A stretch of 9,378 nt of DNA from CAYVMP01 sp964452635 (lineage in GTDB: Bacteria > Patescibacteriota > Minisyncoccia > Phycocordibacterales > DATDWN01). Position numbers and translations under genes: made by a program. Each line of letters opens with the position of its first letter. The first letter of the stretch is position 1. Under the pieces are notes generated by a model. It saw only the letters and a list, made by a program, of their open reading frames with translations. It was not told the DNA's origin and did no database searches. This document shows, one piece after another, positions 1 through 5,221 of this stretch. The stretch spans positions 1 through 9,378 of the forward strand of contig CAYVMP010000024.1 of NCBI GenBank assembly GCA_964452635.1. Reading direction: 5' to 3'.

Positions 1-17
1 TTTTTATTCTACAAACT

Positions 18-617
18 TTAGTTAAACTCTGTCATTGCTTTCTGGATACCGGACGATACAAATGTTTCAATAGCGAGATTTACTTTCTTGGAAAGTTTTT
101 TGAGCGATGCCATTTCTTCTGGCTTGAATTGACCGAGAATGACTTTCGTTACAGCTTCCTCACCTTGTGGTTTGCGTATTTTCCCTGTTGGAGTGGTTGG
201 TGAAATTCCGATTCGAATACGAGCAAACTTTTCTGTTTTGATTAATTTTATGATTGATTCAACACCTTTATGCCCACCAGAAGATTTATTGAAAGACATT
301 TTAGATGTACCAAAGGGTAGGTCCAAATCATCGTAGATTACCAACACCTTTTCAGCAGATTTAATGCTCGTCACGAGAGGTTTTACTGACTTGCCAGAAT
401 TATTCATAAACGTATCAGGGAGCACGAGAGTAAGTACAGACGACTTTGTACCGGTCCCCACCTTAACCTTCGCAACATGAGCAGAAAGTTTTTTATCAAC
501 TTTCCATTCTAGGTCATGTGTACCACCAAACCACTCAACGAACATCCGTCCCGTATTGTGACGAGTTTTTTCGTACTCACTTCCCGGATTTCCAAGCCCT
601 ACAATAATATATGCCAT
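18..617 (-). CDS. pth: Peptidyl-tRNA hydrolase (Pth)
   Basis: Cytosolic hydrolase that releases tRNA from peptidyl-tRNAs dropped by stalled ribosomes. The 199-aa product has the family layout: GLGNPG at residues 7-12 with substrate-binding N10, the catalytic H20 in TRHNTG, MNNSG at 71-75 with N72, and YDDLDLP around D96, followed by GGHKG at 115-119. The length is normal for Pth (about 190-200 aa). The ATG at 617 is chosen because MAYIIVGLGNPG is the canonical N-terminus; the 18 codons upstream (to 671) have no family match and would cover the -10 box. Only a weak purine run (AGGGGA) precedes the start. One oddity is that the Asn of the GGHNG motif (N114 in E. coli, involved in tRNA binding) is Lys117 here. 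The gene is divergent from lepB. Identification is very secure. Confidence 0.96.
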   Translation of the reverse strand: MAYIIVGLGNPGSEYEKTRHNTGRMFVEWFGGTHDLEWKVDKKLSAHVAKVKVGTGTKSSVLTLVLPDTFMNNSGKSVKPLVTSIKSAEKVLVIYDDLDLPFGTSKMSFNKSSGGHKGVESIIKLIKTEKFARIRIGISPTTPTGKIRKPQGEEAVTKVILGQFKPEEMASLKKLSKKVNLAIETFVSSGIQKAMTEFN

Positions 618-626
618 AGTTCCCCT

Positions 627-655
627 ATCATACCACCAAAATGGTGTGTAAAGAA
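627..655 (-). promoter_or_regulatory. Probable pth promoter, very short leader
   Basis: On the minus strand a TATGAT -10 box lies at 632-627, nine bases before the pth ATG, so the mRNA would have a leader of only a few bases. The -35 at 17-base spacing (TTCTTT, 655-650) is poor. A small inverted repeat, CACCATTTTGGTG, lies between the two boxes and could be an operator or chance. Confidence 0.45.
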
Positions 656-714
656 ATATTAAAAATTTCATACTGTTTCGAGAGACTGCGAATAAGGGAG
701 CGAAGCGAACACTT

Positions 715-824
715 AATTAGGAAACAACGACGAACGAGAAGAAGCGCGAAGCACTGTTTGAGCACACGTACTCGTGGCGAGTTTGCGAGAGCGCTCTGGA
801 GTGAGAACGATTGTTTCCTTGATT
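715..824. repeat. Inverted-repeat element, copy 1 of 2
   Basis: The outer arms are AGGAAACAA (719-727) and TTGTTTCCT (811-819), a perfect 9-bp pair enclosing 83 bases. The stem continues as AAT (715-717) with ATT (822-824) across an asymmetric internal loop of T opposite TG. A second copy lies at 6456-6519 with the same flanks and internal loop, and with one G:C pair replaced by A:T. The interior differs between copies and contains a weaker AGCGC/GCGCT pairing here. It could be a structured RNA, a miniature repeat, or a decayed mobile remnant. Confidence 0.55.
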
Positions 825-832
825 ACCGAGGA

Positions 833-867
833 AGAGCAATTCGTGACCACACGAATATGCGTGCTCT
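833..867. other. Bulged two-part hairpin upstream of lepB
   Basis: The upper stem ATTCGTG (839-845) pairs perfectly with CACGAAT (850-856) around the loop ACCA. The lower stem AGAGCA (833-838) pairs with TGCTCT (862-867), leaving a 5-base bulge (857-861) on one side. It directly follows the copy 1 repeat element. There is no T run next to the base, so it is not an obvious terminator for either strand. Confidence 0.5.
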
Positions 868-919
868 GAAATACAACGACTTATTTTTTTAAATTTCACC
901 CACACCATGCACAAATCTA

Positions 920-948
920 TTGTGTCAAACACAGTTGCACAGTATACT
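920..948 (+). promoter_or_regulatory. lepB promoter giving a leaderless mRNA
   Basis: A TATACT -10 box (943-948) sits 17 bases after TTGTGT (920-925). Only eight bases separate the -10 box from the lepB ATG at 957, so transcription should start at or just before the start codon. The palindrome TGTGT-CAA-ACACA (921-933) overlaps the -35 and could be an operator. Confidence 0.6.
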
Positions 949-956
949 AATACGAC

Positions 957-1553
957 ATGAATCCTGATACACACGATACAACTCAAACACCTACTCCATC
1001 TTTGAGTCCAACATGGAAACATATCGTCAAAGAAATTTTTATTTTCGTTGCAATCGCAGGAGGAATTGTTCTTCCATTCAGAATGTTCATCGCTGAACCA
1101 TACATTGTTAATGGTAGCTCAATGGATCCTACTTTTATAAACGGAGATTATCTCATTGTTGATAAACTTTCATACGAAATTGGTAATCCAAAAAGAAATT
1201 CAGTTGTTGTGTTCAAATTCCCAACAGAAACATCTCGAAACCTCATCAAACGCATCATTGGATTGCCCGGAGATACTGTGACTATGAACGATAAAGTCAT
1301 CACTATCACAAACACCGAGAACCCAGAGGGATTTACACTCGATCAACGAGATATCAAAAATTTCACTACAGAACATTTTTCAATCACACTCAAAGAAAAT
1401 GAATATTTCGTCATGGGCGACAACCGTGGAGTCAGTTACGATTCACGATCATGGGGCATCCTTCCTCGGTCTGATATTCTTGGTAGACCAGTCGTGAGAC
1501 TCTGGCCTGTTAATAAAATCAGTATTCTTCCCGGTGATTTAAGTAATCTGTAA
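957..1553 (+). CDS. lepB: Signal peptidase I
   Basis: Membrane-bound serine protease that removes signal peptides from exported proteins on the outer face of the cytoplasmic membrane. The 198-aa protein (S26 family, Gram-positive-like size) has a hydrophilic N-terminus and one membrane segment at about residues 25-45. The catalytic Ser55 lies in NGSSMDPTF and the general-base Lys98 in LIKRIIGLPGD. Box E, GDNRGVSYDSRSWG, is close to the canonical GDNRxxSxDSRxWG. All catalytic boxes are intact. The start at 957 has no SD and is placed by the -10 box eight bases upstream, which suggests leaderless translation. It is the first gene of the plus-strand run, and its stop lies six bases before the ATG of the next gene, which implies co-transcription. 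Confidence 0.95.
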   Translation: MNPDTHDTTQTPTPSLSPTWKHIVKEIFIFVAIAGGIVLPFRMFIAEPYIVNGSSMDPTFINGDYLIVDKLSYEIGNPKRNSVVVFKFPTETSRNLIKRIIGLPGDTVTMNDKVITITNTENPEGFTLDQRDIKNFTTEHFSITLKENEYFVMGDNRGVSYDSRSWGILPRSDILGRPVVRLWPVNKISILPGDLSNL

Positions 1554-1559
1554 TTGTCC

Positions 1560-2762
1560 ATGAAAAAAGAACCTCAGGAGAAAAGTTATTTACTCGATGA
1601 ATGCGACAAAGTTGGCGAAGTAGCTATTCACTACGGTTTTACAGCTATAAAGCCTCCACATATCGCCACATCACACACCTCAGAGTCAAAACCATTCAGG
1701 GAATTAGATATATATACTGACGCTCAAGAAAAAATTGCTCTCACACATTGGTATGTGGACGCACATCTCATAAACGGAAGTCAACCTGTGCTTCTCCATT
1801 ACAAAAAACCTCTGGGCGGTAGTGCGTATAAGAAAAAAAGTTCCGAAGAAATGTATGGTTTGGAAATCATGGGAAGTACACGAAGTGAATGCGAGGCACT
1901 CAGTATCAAAACATGTATTGCAATACTCAATGATCTTGGATACAAAGACGTCTGTGTTGATATAAACAGTATCGGAGATCGTGAATCTATCAATAAATTC
2001 GAACGCGAACTCATGGCACATTTCCGACGCGAAGGAGGAGCGCTACCAGCGAAAGCAAAACAAGAATTCAAAAAAAATCACTACCAATTTCTCCGAAACC
2101 TAACTCCTGAGACAGAAGGATTTATCCACACTGCTCCGCAAACGATTGGTGCGCTCTCGGACATAAGTCGTACTCATTTCAAGGAAGTGCTCGAGTACCT
2201 AGAAGCTTTCGGTATTATGTATAAAATAAACAATACATTGTTTAGCAACAAAACATACGCAACCCAAACGGTATTTGAAATCAGAGACATGAAGGATGCC
2301 CAATCAAAAAAGGACGGTGAAGGATCTCTCCTTGCATACGGGTACCGATACAACTACCTCGCCAAGAAAATAGGTAGTAAGAAGGAAATACCCTCTGTAG
2401 GAGCGACGATCATCGTCAAAAAGGATCGGGTGCCACAGAAAAAAATCCTCATTAAAAATATCAAAAAACCTCGGTTCTATCTCGTGCAACTTGGCAACAC
2501 AGCAAAACTCAAGGCACTCAATGTCATCGAACTGCTTCGTGCTGAACGAATCCCTGTATACCATTCCCTCACCAAGGACAAAATCACTGGACAACTCACG
2601 GGAGCAGAGTACATGAGAGCGACACATGTACTCATCATTGGACAGAAAGAAGCCATCGAAAACTCGGTCGTTGTTCGCCATGTACACACACGTGAGCAGG
2701 AAACAGTCTTTTTGCATGAATTAGTGGACTTCTTACGGAAGATTGAAAAGGAGTTGAAGTAA
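1560..2762 (+). CDS. Histidyl-tRNA synthetase-like protein, catalytically degenerate
   Basis: The fold order is that of class II HisRS. A motif-1-like segment (HYGFTAIKPPHI) is near residue 24 of the 400-aa product, DINSIGDRES is near 134-143, TVFEIRD is near 237-243, and a full C-terminal anticodon-binding (HGTP) domain spans about 303-400. Catalytic signatures are missing. LRPEGTA, which holds the histidine-binding Glu, has become an ALTHWYVDA segment. The motif 2 FRxER is replaced by LHYKK, losing the Arg equivalent to E. coli R113. RGLDYY is replaced by SNKTYA, losing the R259 equivalent. GGGRYDGL is reduced to AYGYRYNYL, and GIGLER to GATIIVKK. It is therefore probably not an active synthetase. 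It differs from HisZ in keeping the anticodon domain. A TTG at 1554, abutting the lepB stop, is an alternative start. Possible roles are tRNA binding or regulation, by analogy with HisRS-like domains elsewhere; this is inference. Confidence 0.8.
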   Translation: MKKEPQEKSYLLDECDKVGEVAIHYGFTAIKPPHIATSHTSESKPFRELDIYTDAQEKIALTHWYVDAHLINGSQPVLLHYKKPLGGSAYKKKSSEEMYGLEIMGSTRSECEALSIKTCIAILNDLGYKDVCVDINSIGDRESINKFERELMAHFRREGGALPAKAKQEFKKNHYQFLRNLTPETEGFIHTAPQTIGALSDISRTHFKEVLEYLEAFGIMYKINNTLFSNKTYATQTVFEIRDMKDAQSKKDGEGSLLAYGYRYNYLAKKIGSKKEIPSVGATIIVKKDRVPQKKILIKNIKKPRFYLVQLGNTAKLKALNVIELLRAERIPVYHSLTKDKITGQLTGAEYMRATHVLIIGQKEAIENSVVVRHVHTREQETVFLHELVDFLRKIEKELK

Positions 2763-2782
2763 AATAGACACTATGCTATACT
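2754..2782 (+). promoter_or_regulatory. Promoter upstream of rpsU
   Basis: TTGAAG (2754-2759) and TATACT (2777-2782) are separated by exactly 17 bases, and TG sits in the extended -10 position. The -35 overlaps the last codons of the HisRS-like gene. The ATG at 2794 is only 11 bases after the -10 box, so the leader would be about 4-6 bases long, with no SD. Confidence 0.65.
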
Positions 2783-2793
2783 AGCCCCTACAT

Positions 2794-3036
2794 ATGATAA
2801 ACACAGAAGTTGTAAAAACAGGCACAGAAAACAACGTAAATTTGATCCGACGCTTTACTAAACGAGTACAGGGATCAGGTGTACTCCCTCGTGTCCGAAG
2901 TATCCGATACGCTACTCGCAAAATCTCAAAATATGTAAAGAAAAAGAAAACACTCAAAGTACTCAGACGACGAGAAGAGATCGCGGATCTCATTAAAATG
3001 GGCAAAATGGCTGAGTTTACACGAGGCAAGAAATAA
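2794..3036 (+). CDS. rpsU: Small ribosomal subunit protein bS21
   Basis: Small basic ribosomal protein that binds near the 3' end of 16S rRNA and helps start-site selection. The 80-aa product has the bS21 pattern: the LIRRFTKRVQGSGVLPRVR segment (about residues 17-35) matches the family ALRRFKR...AGVLxExR core, followed by the Lys/Arg-rich helix (42-62). The C-terminal extension past residue 62 (EEIADLIKMGKMAEFTRGKK) is unlike classical bS21 and may be lineage-specific. It has its own promoter inside the operon and an almost leaderless start. It abuts ybeY directly (TAA then ATG), so the two are translationally coupled. A bS21 next to ybeY fits, because both act at the 3' end of 16S rRNA. Confidence 0.85.
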   Translation: MINTEVVKTGTENNVNLIRRFTKRVQGSGVLPRVRSIRYATRKISKYVKKKKTLKVLRRREEIADLIKMGKMAEFTRGKK

Positions 3037-3426
3037 ATGCTTACCGACGAAAATTTCACTATTACAAACACCACGAAACGCACGCTCCCTCGCGTGCCTT
3101 TTTTGGCAATAAAAAACAAAGCACTCGGTAAAAAATACAATCTCAGTCTCGTATTCGTTGGTAATACTCAATCAAGAAAAATCAACAAATCGTACCGAGG
3201 CAAGGACAAGCCAACAAACGTACTCAGTTTTGAGTTTGATAAAACACATGGAGAAATTCTCATCGCTCCGGCAGTTGCAGAGAAAGAAGCAAAGTTATTT
3301 GACCGAGAATACGACAATTTCATCGCCTTTTTATTTATCCACGGTTTGATGCATTTGAAAGGAATGGACCATGGTAGTACAATGGAGAAAGCGGAAGAAA
3401 AATTGCGCAAGCAGTTTGGGATTTAA
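3037..3426 (+). CDS. ybeY: Endoribonuclease YbeY (16S rRNA maturation)
   Basis: Zinc-dependent single-strand endoribonuclease involved in 16S rRNA 3'-end maturation and late 70S ribosome quality control. The 129-aa product carries the hallmark HGLMHLKGMDH at residues 102-112, giving the three metal ligands H102, H106 and H112. It also has the upstream YRGKDKPTNVLSFEF segment (53-67) that matches the family RGKDxPTDVLSF motif, with the usual Asp changed to Asn61. The length is slightly below the typical 150 aa. The start codon follows the rpsU stop without a gap, and a GAGG about 11 bases upstream could be a weak SD. Function is secure. Confidence 0.93.
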   Translation: MLTDENFTITNTTKRTLPRVPFLAIKNKALGKKYNLSLVFVGNTQSRKINKSYRGKDKPTNVLSFEFDKTHGEILIAPAVAEKEAKLFDREYDNFIAFLFIHGLMHLKGMDHGSTMEKAEEKLRKQFGI

Positions 3427-3471
3427 TAATACAATTCCCTTCCTTACTTAATTTTATTTGTACGTGAAATA

Positions 3472-4662
3472 ATGGCACGCAATATTACAGTGGGCATAGA
3501 TATCGGTACCTACCAGATCAAAGTGGTAGTTGCTGAGCTTGTGCGTGAAAGTGCCGAATCCAATAAAACAGTCACCAAAATCATTGGCACTGGCATGGCA
3601 GAGTCACGTGGACTTCGTCATGGATATATCATTCACGAAAACGACGTAACTGAGAGCATTCGACACGCTGTAGCGCTCGCAGAGAAATCATCAGGTATTC
3701 ACATCAGACGAGCATACATTGCAGTCGGTGGTATAGGTCTCTCGGGTATCACATCTGTGTCCACCACAATGGTCAGTCGAGCAGATATGGAAATCACTGA
3801 ACTTGATATAGAGAAAATCTGCAAACAATGCGAGGAGGATATCCCCACATCCCTCATCCAAAACCGTCGCATACTCCACAGCATTCCCATATCATACAAA
3901 GTCGATGGCAAAGGAATCCTTGCCAAAACTCCAATCGGAATGAAGGGTACTAAACTCGAGGTCAAAATGCTCTTTGTTACCTGTCTCGAGACACATCTTG
4001 CCGATCTCCTCAGTGCAGTCGAGGAGGCAGGAATCGATGTTATTGACGTACTTGCCTCTCCGATTGCCGGTAGTTTCGTCACCCTCACCAAAACTCAAAA
4101 AATGGCTGGAGCAGTGCTTGCAAACATTGGAGCAGAAACCATATCAATCGTTGTATTTGAAAATAACATCCCAATATCACTTGAGGTCTTTCCGATTGGC
4201 TCAACAGATATCACCAACGACATTGCACTCGGACTCAAAATCCCTCTCGAAGAAGCAGAGAATATAAAAATCGGCTCGTTTGGATCACAGTCATTTTCAA
4301 AAAGAAAGATAGACGACATTGTGCATGCACGATTGACTGACATGTTTGAACTTATTGAAAACCATTTAAAGAAAATAGGCAGAAACGGACTCCTCCCTGC
4401 TGGAATTTTCATCACCGGAGGTGGTGGAGGCATCACATCCATCGAAGAACTTGCTCGTGTCTCTCTCAAACTTCCCTCTCGTATCGCCATGCTCAATGTT
4501 GGTGACAATAAAACACGAATCAAGGACTCGACATGGGCTGTGGCGTATGGACTCTGTATGCTTGGATTTTCAAAGGAAGAAAAGCAGGATTTGGGACTCA
4601 AAACGAGTATGCATAAAGGCCTAGAAAAAGTTACTGGGTGGATTCGACAGTTTTTACCTTAA
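3472..4662 (+). CDS. ftsA: Cell division protein FtsA
   Basis: Actin-like protein that tethers FtsZ filaments to the membrane at the division site. The 396-aa product has the phosphate-1 loop VGIDIGTYQIKVVV (7-20), the FtsA-specific 1C subdomain at about 80-175, a phosphate-2 region NIGAETISI (218-226), and an adenosine motif FITGGGGGI (313-321). The C-terminal segment KGLEKVTGWIRQFLP is a plausible amphipathic membrane-targeting helix. The phosphate-2 loop departs from the usual DIGGGTTDI, with Asn for Asp and the Gly run lost, which could weaken nucleotide hydrolysis. No SD precedes the ATG. A TACAAT box at 3430-3435 may be a weak promoter. ftsZ follows 559 bases downstream, interrupted by an antisense gene. 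Confidence 0.93.
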   Translation: MARNITVGIDIGTYQIKVVVAELVRESAESNKTVTKIIGTGMAESRGLRHGYIIHENDVTESIRHAVALAEKSSGIHIRRAYIAVGGIGLSGITSVSTTMVSRADMEITELDIEKICKQCEEDIPTSLIQNRRILHSIPISYKVDGKGILAKTPIGMKGTKLEVKMLFVTCLETHLADLLSAVEEAGIDVIDVLASPIAGSFVTLTKTQKMAGAVLANIGAETISIVVFENNIPISLEVFPIGSTDITNDIALGLKIPLEEAENIKIGSFGSQSFSKRKIDDIVHARLTDMFELIENHLKKIGRNGLLPAGIFITGGGGGITSIEELARVSLKLPSRIAMLNVGDNKTRIKDSTWAVAYGLCMLGFSKEEKQDLGLKTSMHKGLEKVTGWIRQFLP

Positions 4663-4668
4663 AATAGA

Positions 4669-4705
4669 AAATGCCGGGAATCCTCTTGGGGACTCTCCGG
4701 CGTTT
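4669..4705. terminator. Hairpin between convergent ftsA and orphan gene
   Basis: AAATGCCGG (4669-4677) pairs with CCGGCGTTT (4697-4705), including a T-G wobble. An inner stem, TCC with GGA, continues after a bulge and a mismatch. On the minus strand the stem is followed by a T-rich run (ATTTTCTATTTT), so it would best terminate the orphan gene. On the plus strand the T run is short. It probably serves both convergent genes. Confidence 0.6.
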
Positions 4706-4712
4706 GAATGTC

Positions 4713-5036
4713 TCAGTGGACTTGCTCTTCCTCCTCAGAAAGGGCAATCATGCTGAACATTAACGAAATCTCGATGTCGTGCATTGTGACGGTTTCGACC
4801 GTCTTCTTTCTGACAATAGCCAGAACTTCTGGGAGTTCTTTTTCTTTGACCAACCATTCCTCCACGATAAACATCTGCATAGGAGTTAACTTATGACTCC
4901 TTTTTGAGATGAACGCAGCATGTTCGTTAGAGGAGGATTTTTTACCTCCTTTTGGTCGACCAGCCGACACATATCCTCCAATAGGGTAATCAAGTTTACA
5001 CCATGGGAACATTCCCACTCCAACTAATCCAGACAT
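4713..5036 (-). CDS. Orphan protein encoded antisense between ftsA and ftsZ
   Basis: This 107-aa protein is not recognised. The start at 5036 is chosen because AGAAGGAGAAGGAAG lies immediately upstream of the ATG, an excellent SD; the longer frame to 5114 would run through the promoter. A Gly-rich N-terminus (residues 1-22) is followed by a basic AGRPKGGKK segment (25-33) that recalls an AT-hook but lacks the full RGRP core. A probably helical stretch (50-100) follows, and the end is acidic, EEEEQ. There is no signal peptide or clear membrane segment. It has its own consensus promoter, leader hairpin and terminator, so it is a self-contained cassette. It lies opposite in direction to the division genes. 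DNA or RNA binding is a guess from the basic segment only. Confidence 0.75.
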   Translation of the reverse strand: MSGLVGVGMFPWCKLDYPIGGYVSAGRPKGGKKSSSNEHAAFISKRSHKLTPMQMFIVEEWLVKEKELPEVLAIVRKKTVETVTMHDIEISLMFSMIALSEEEEQVH

Positions 5037-5050
5037 CTTCCTTCTCCTTC

Positions 5051-5073
5051 TCACCCCGCCTTTGGCAGGGTGA
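5051..5073 (-). promoter_or_regulatory. Leader hairpin just upstream of the orphan gene SD
   Basis: In the minus-strand transcript TCACCCTGCC (5073-5064) pairs with GGCGGGGTGA (5060-5051) around an AAA loop, 10 bp with one U-G pair. The stem ends next to the AGAAGGAG ribosome-binding site. It could stabilise the 5' end or modulate ribosome access. Confidence 0.55.
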
Positions 5074-5084
5074 TTCCGAGGATA

Positions 5085-5114
5085 AGTATAGCAACAGAGC
5101 GGGCAATCTGTCAA
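5085..5114 (-). promoter_or_regulatory. Consensus promoter of the orphan gene
   Basis: On the minus strand a perfect TTGACA (5114-5109) is followed after 18 bases by TATACT (5090-5085). Transcription would start near 5078 and give a leader of about 40 bases containing the 5051-5073 hairpin. It is back-to-back with the ftsZ promoter. Confidence 0.75.
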
Positions 5115-5140
5115 TTGTTTTTATTTTTCCCGCTTTCTGA

Positions 5141-5183
5141 TATGATAGCCGTACACAGATACAGAGGATTACCGAGAATCGGT
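5141..5183 (+). promoter_or_regulatory. Probable ftsZ promoter and structured leader
   Basis: A TATGAT -10 box (5141-5146) lies 75 bases before the ftsZ ATG; the region upstream is T-rich and lacks a clear -35. The leader would be about 70 bases and contains ACCGA-GAA-TCGGT (5171-5183), a small 5-bp hairpin. No SD precedes the ATG. This promoter would be needed because ftsZ is cut off from the ftsA transcript by the antisense gene and hairpin. Confidence 0.5.
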
Positions 5184-5221
5184 CAGAATTTACTCAACGA
5201 ACCGTAACAAAGAAAAACTAT

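Larger units (their letters stand above)
618..956. other. Gene-free divergent intergenic region
   Basis: This 339-base gap separates the divergent pth and lepB starts. It holds the pth -10 region at the left, a repeat-like inverted element (715-824), a bulged hairpin (833-867) and the lepB promoter at the right. The stretch 690-760 is rich in GCGAAG/GAGCGAAG words. The open frames crossing it are basic, low in complexity and match no family I recognise, so no gene is called. Confidence 0.6.

Noticed and set aside
641..892. An 83-codon plus-strand frame in the pth-lepB gap
   Set aside because: The product is basic and of low complexity, has no SD, and runs through inverted repeats that explain the region better.
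717..1022. A 101-codon minus-strand frame overlapping the lepB start
   Set aside because: It crosses the lepB promoter and coding start, and its Cys/Val-rich product matches nothing I recognise.
1554..1559. TTG start for the HisRS-like gene abutting the lepB stop
   Set aside because: It adds only two residues, and the ATG at 1560 is the simpler start; it remains an alternative.
4095..4601. A 168-codon minus-strand frame opposite ftsA
   Set aside because: It is a shadow of a well-conserved gene with no start signals of its own.
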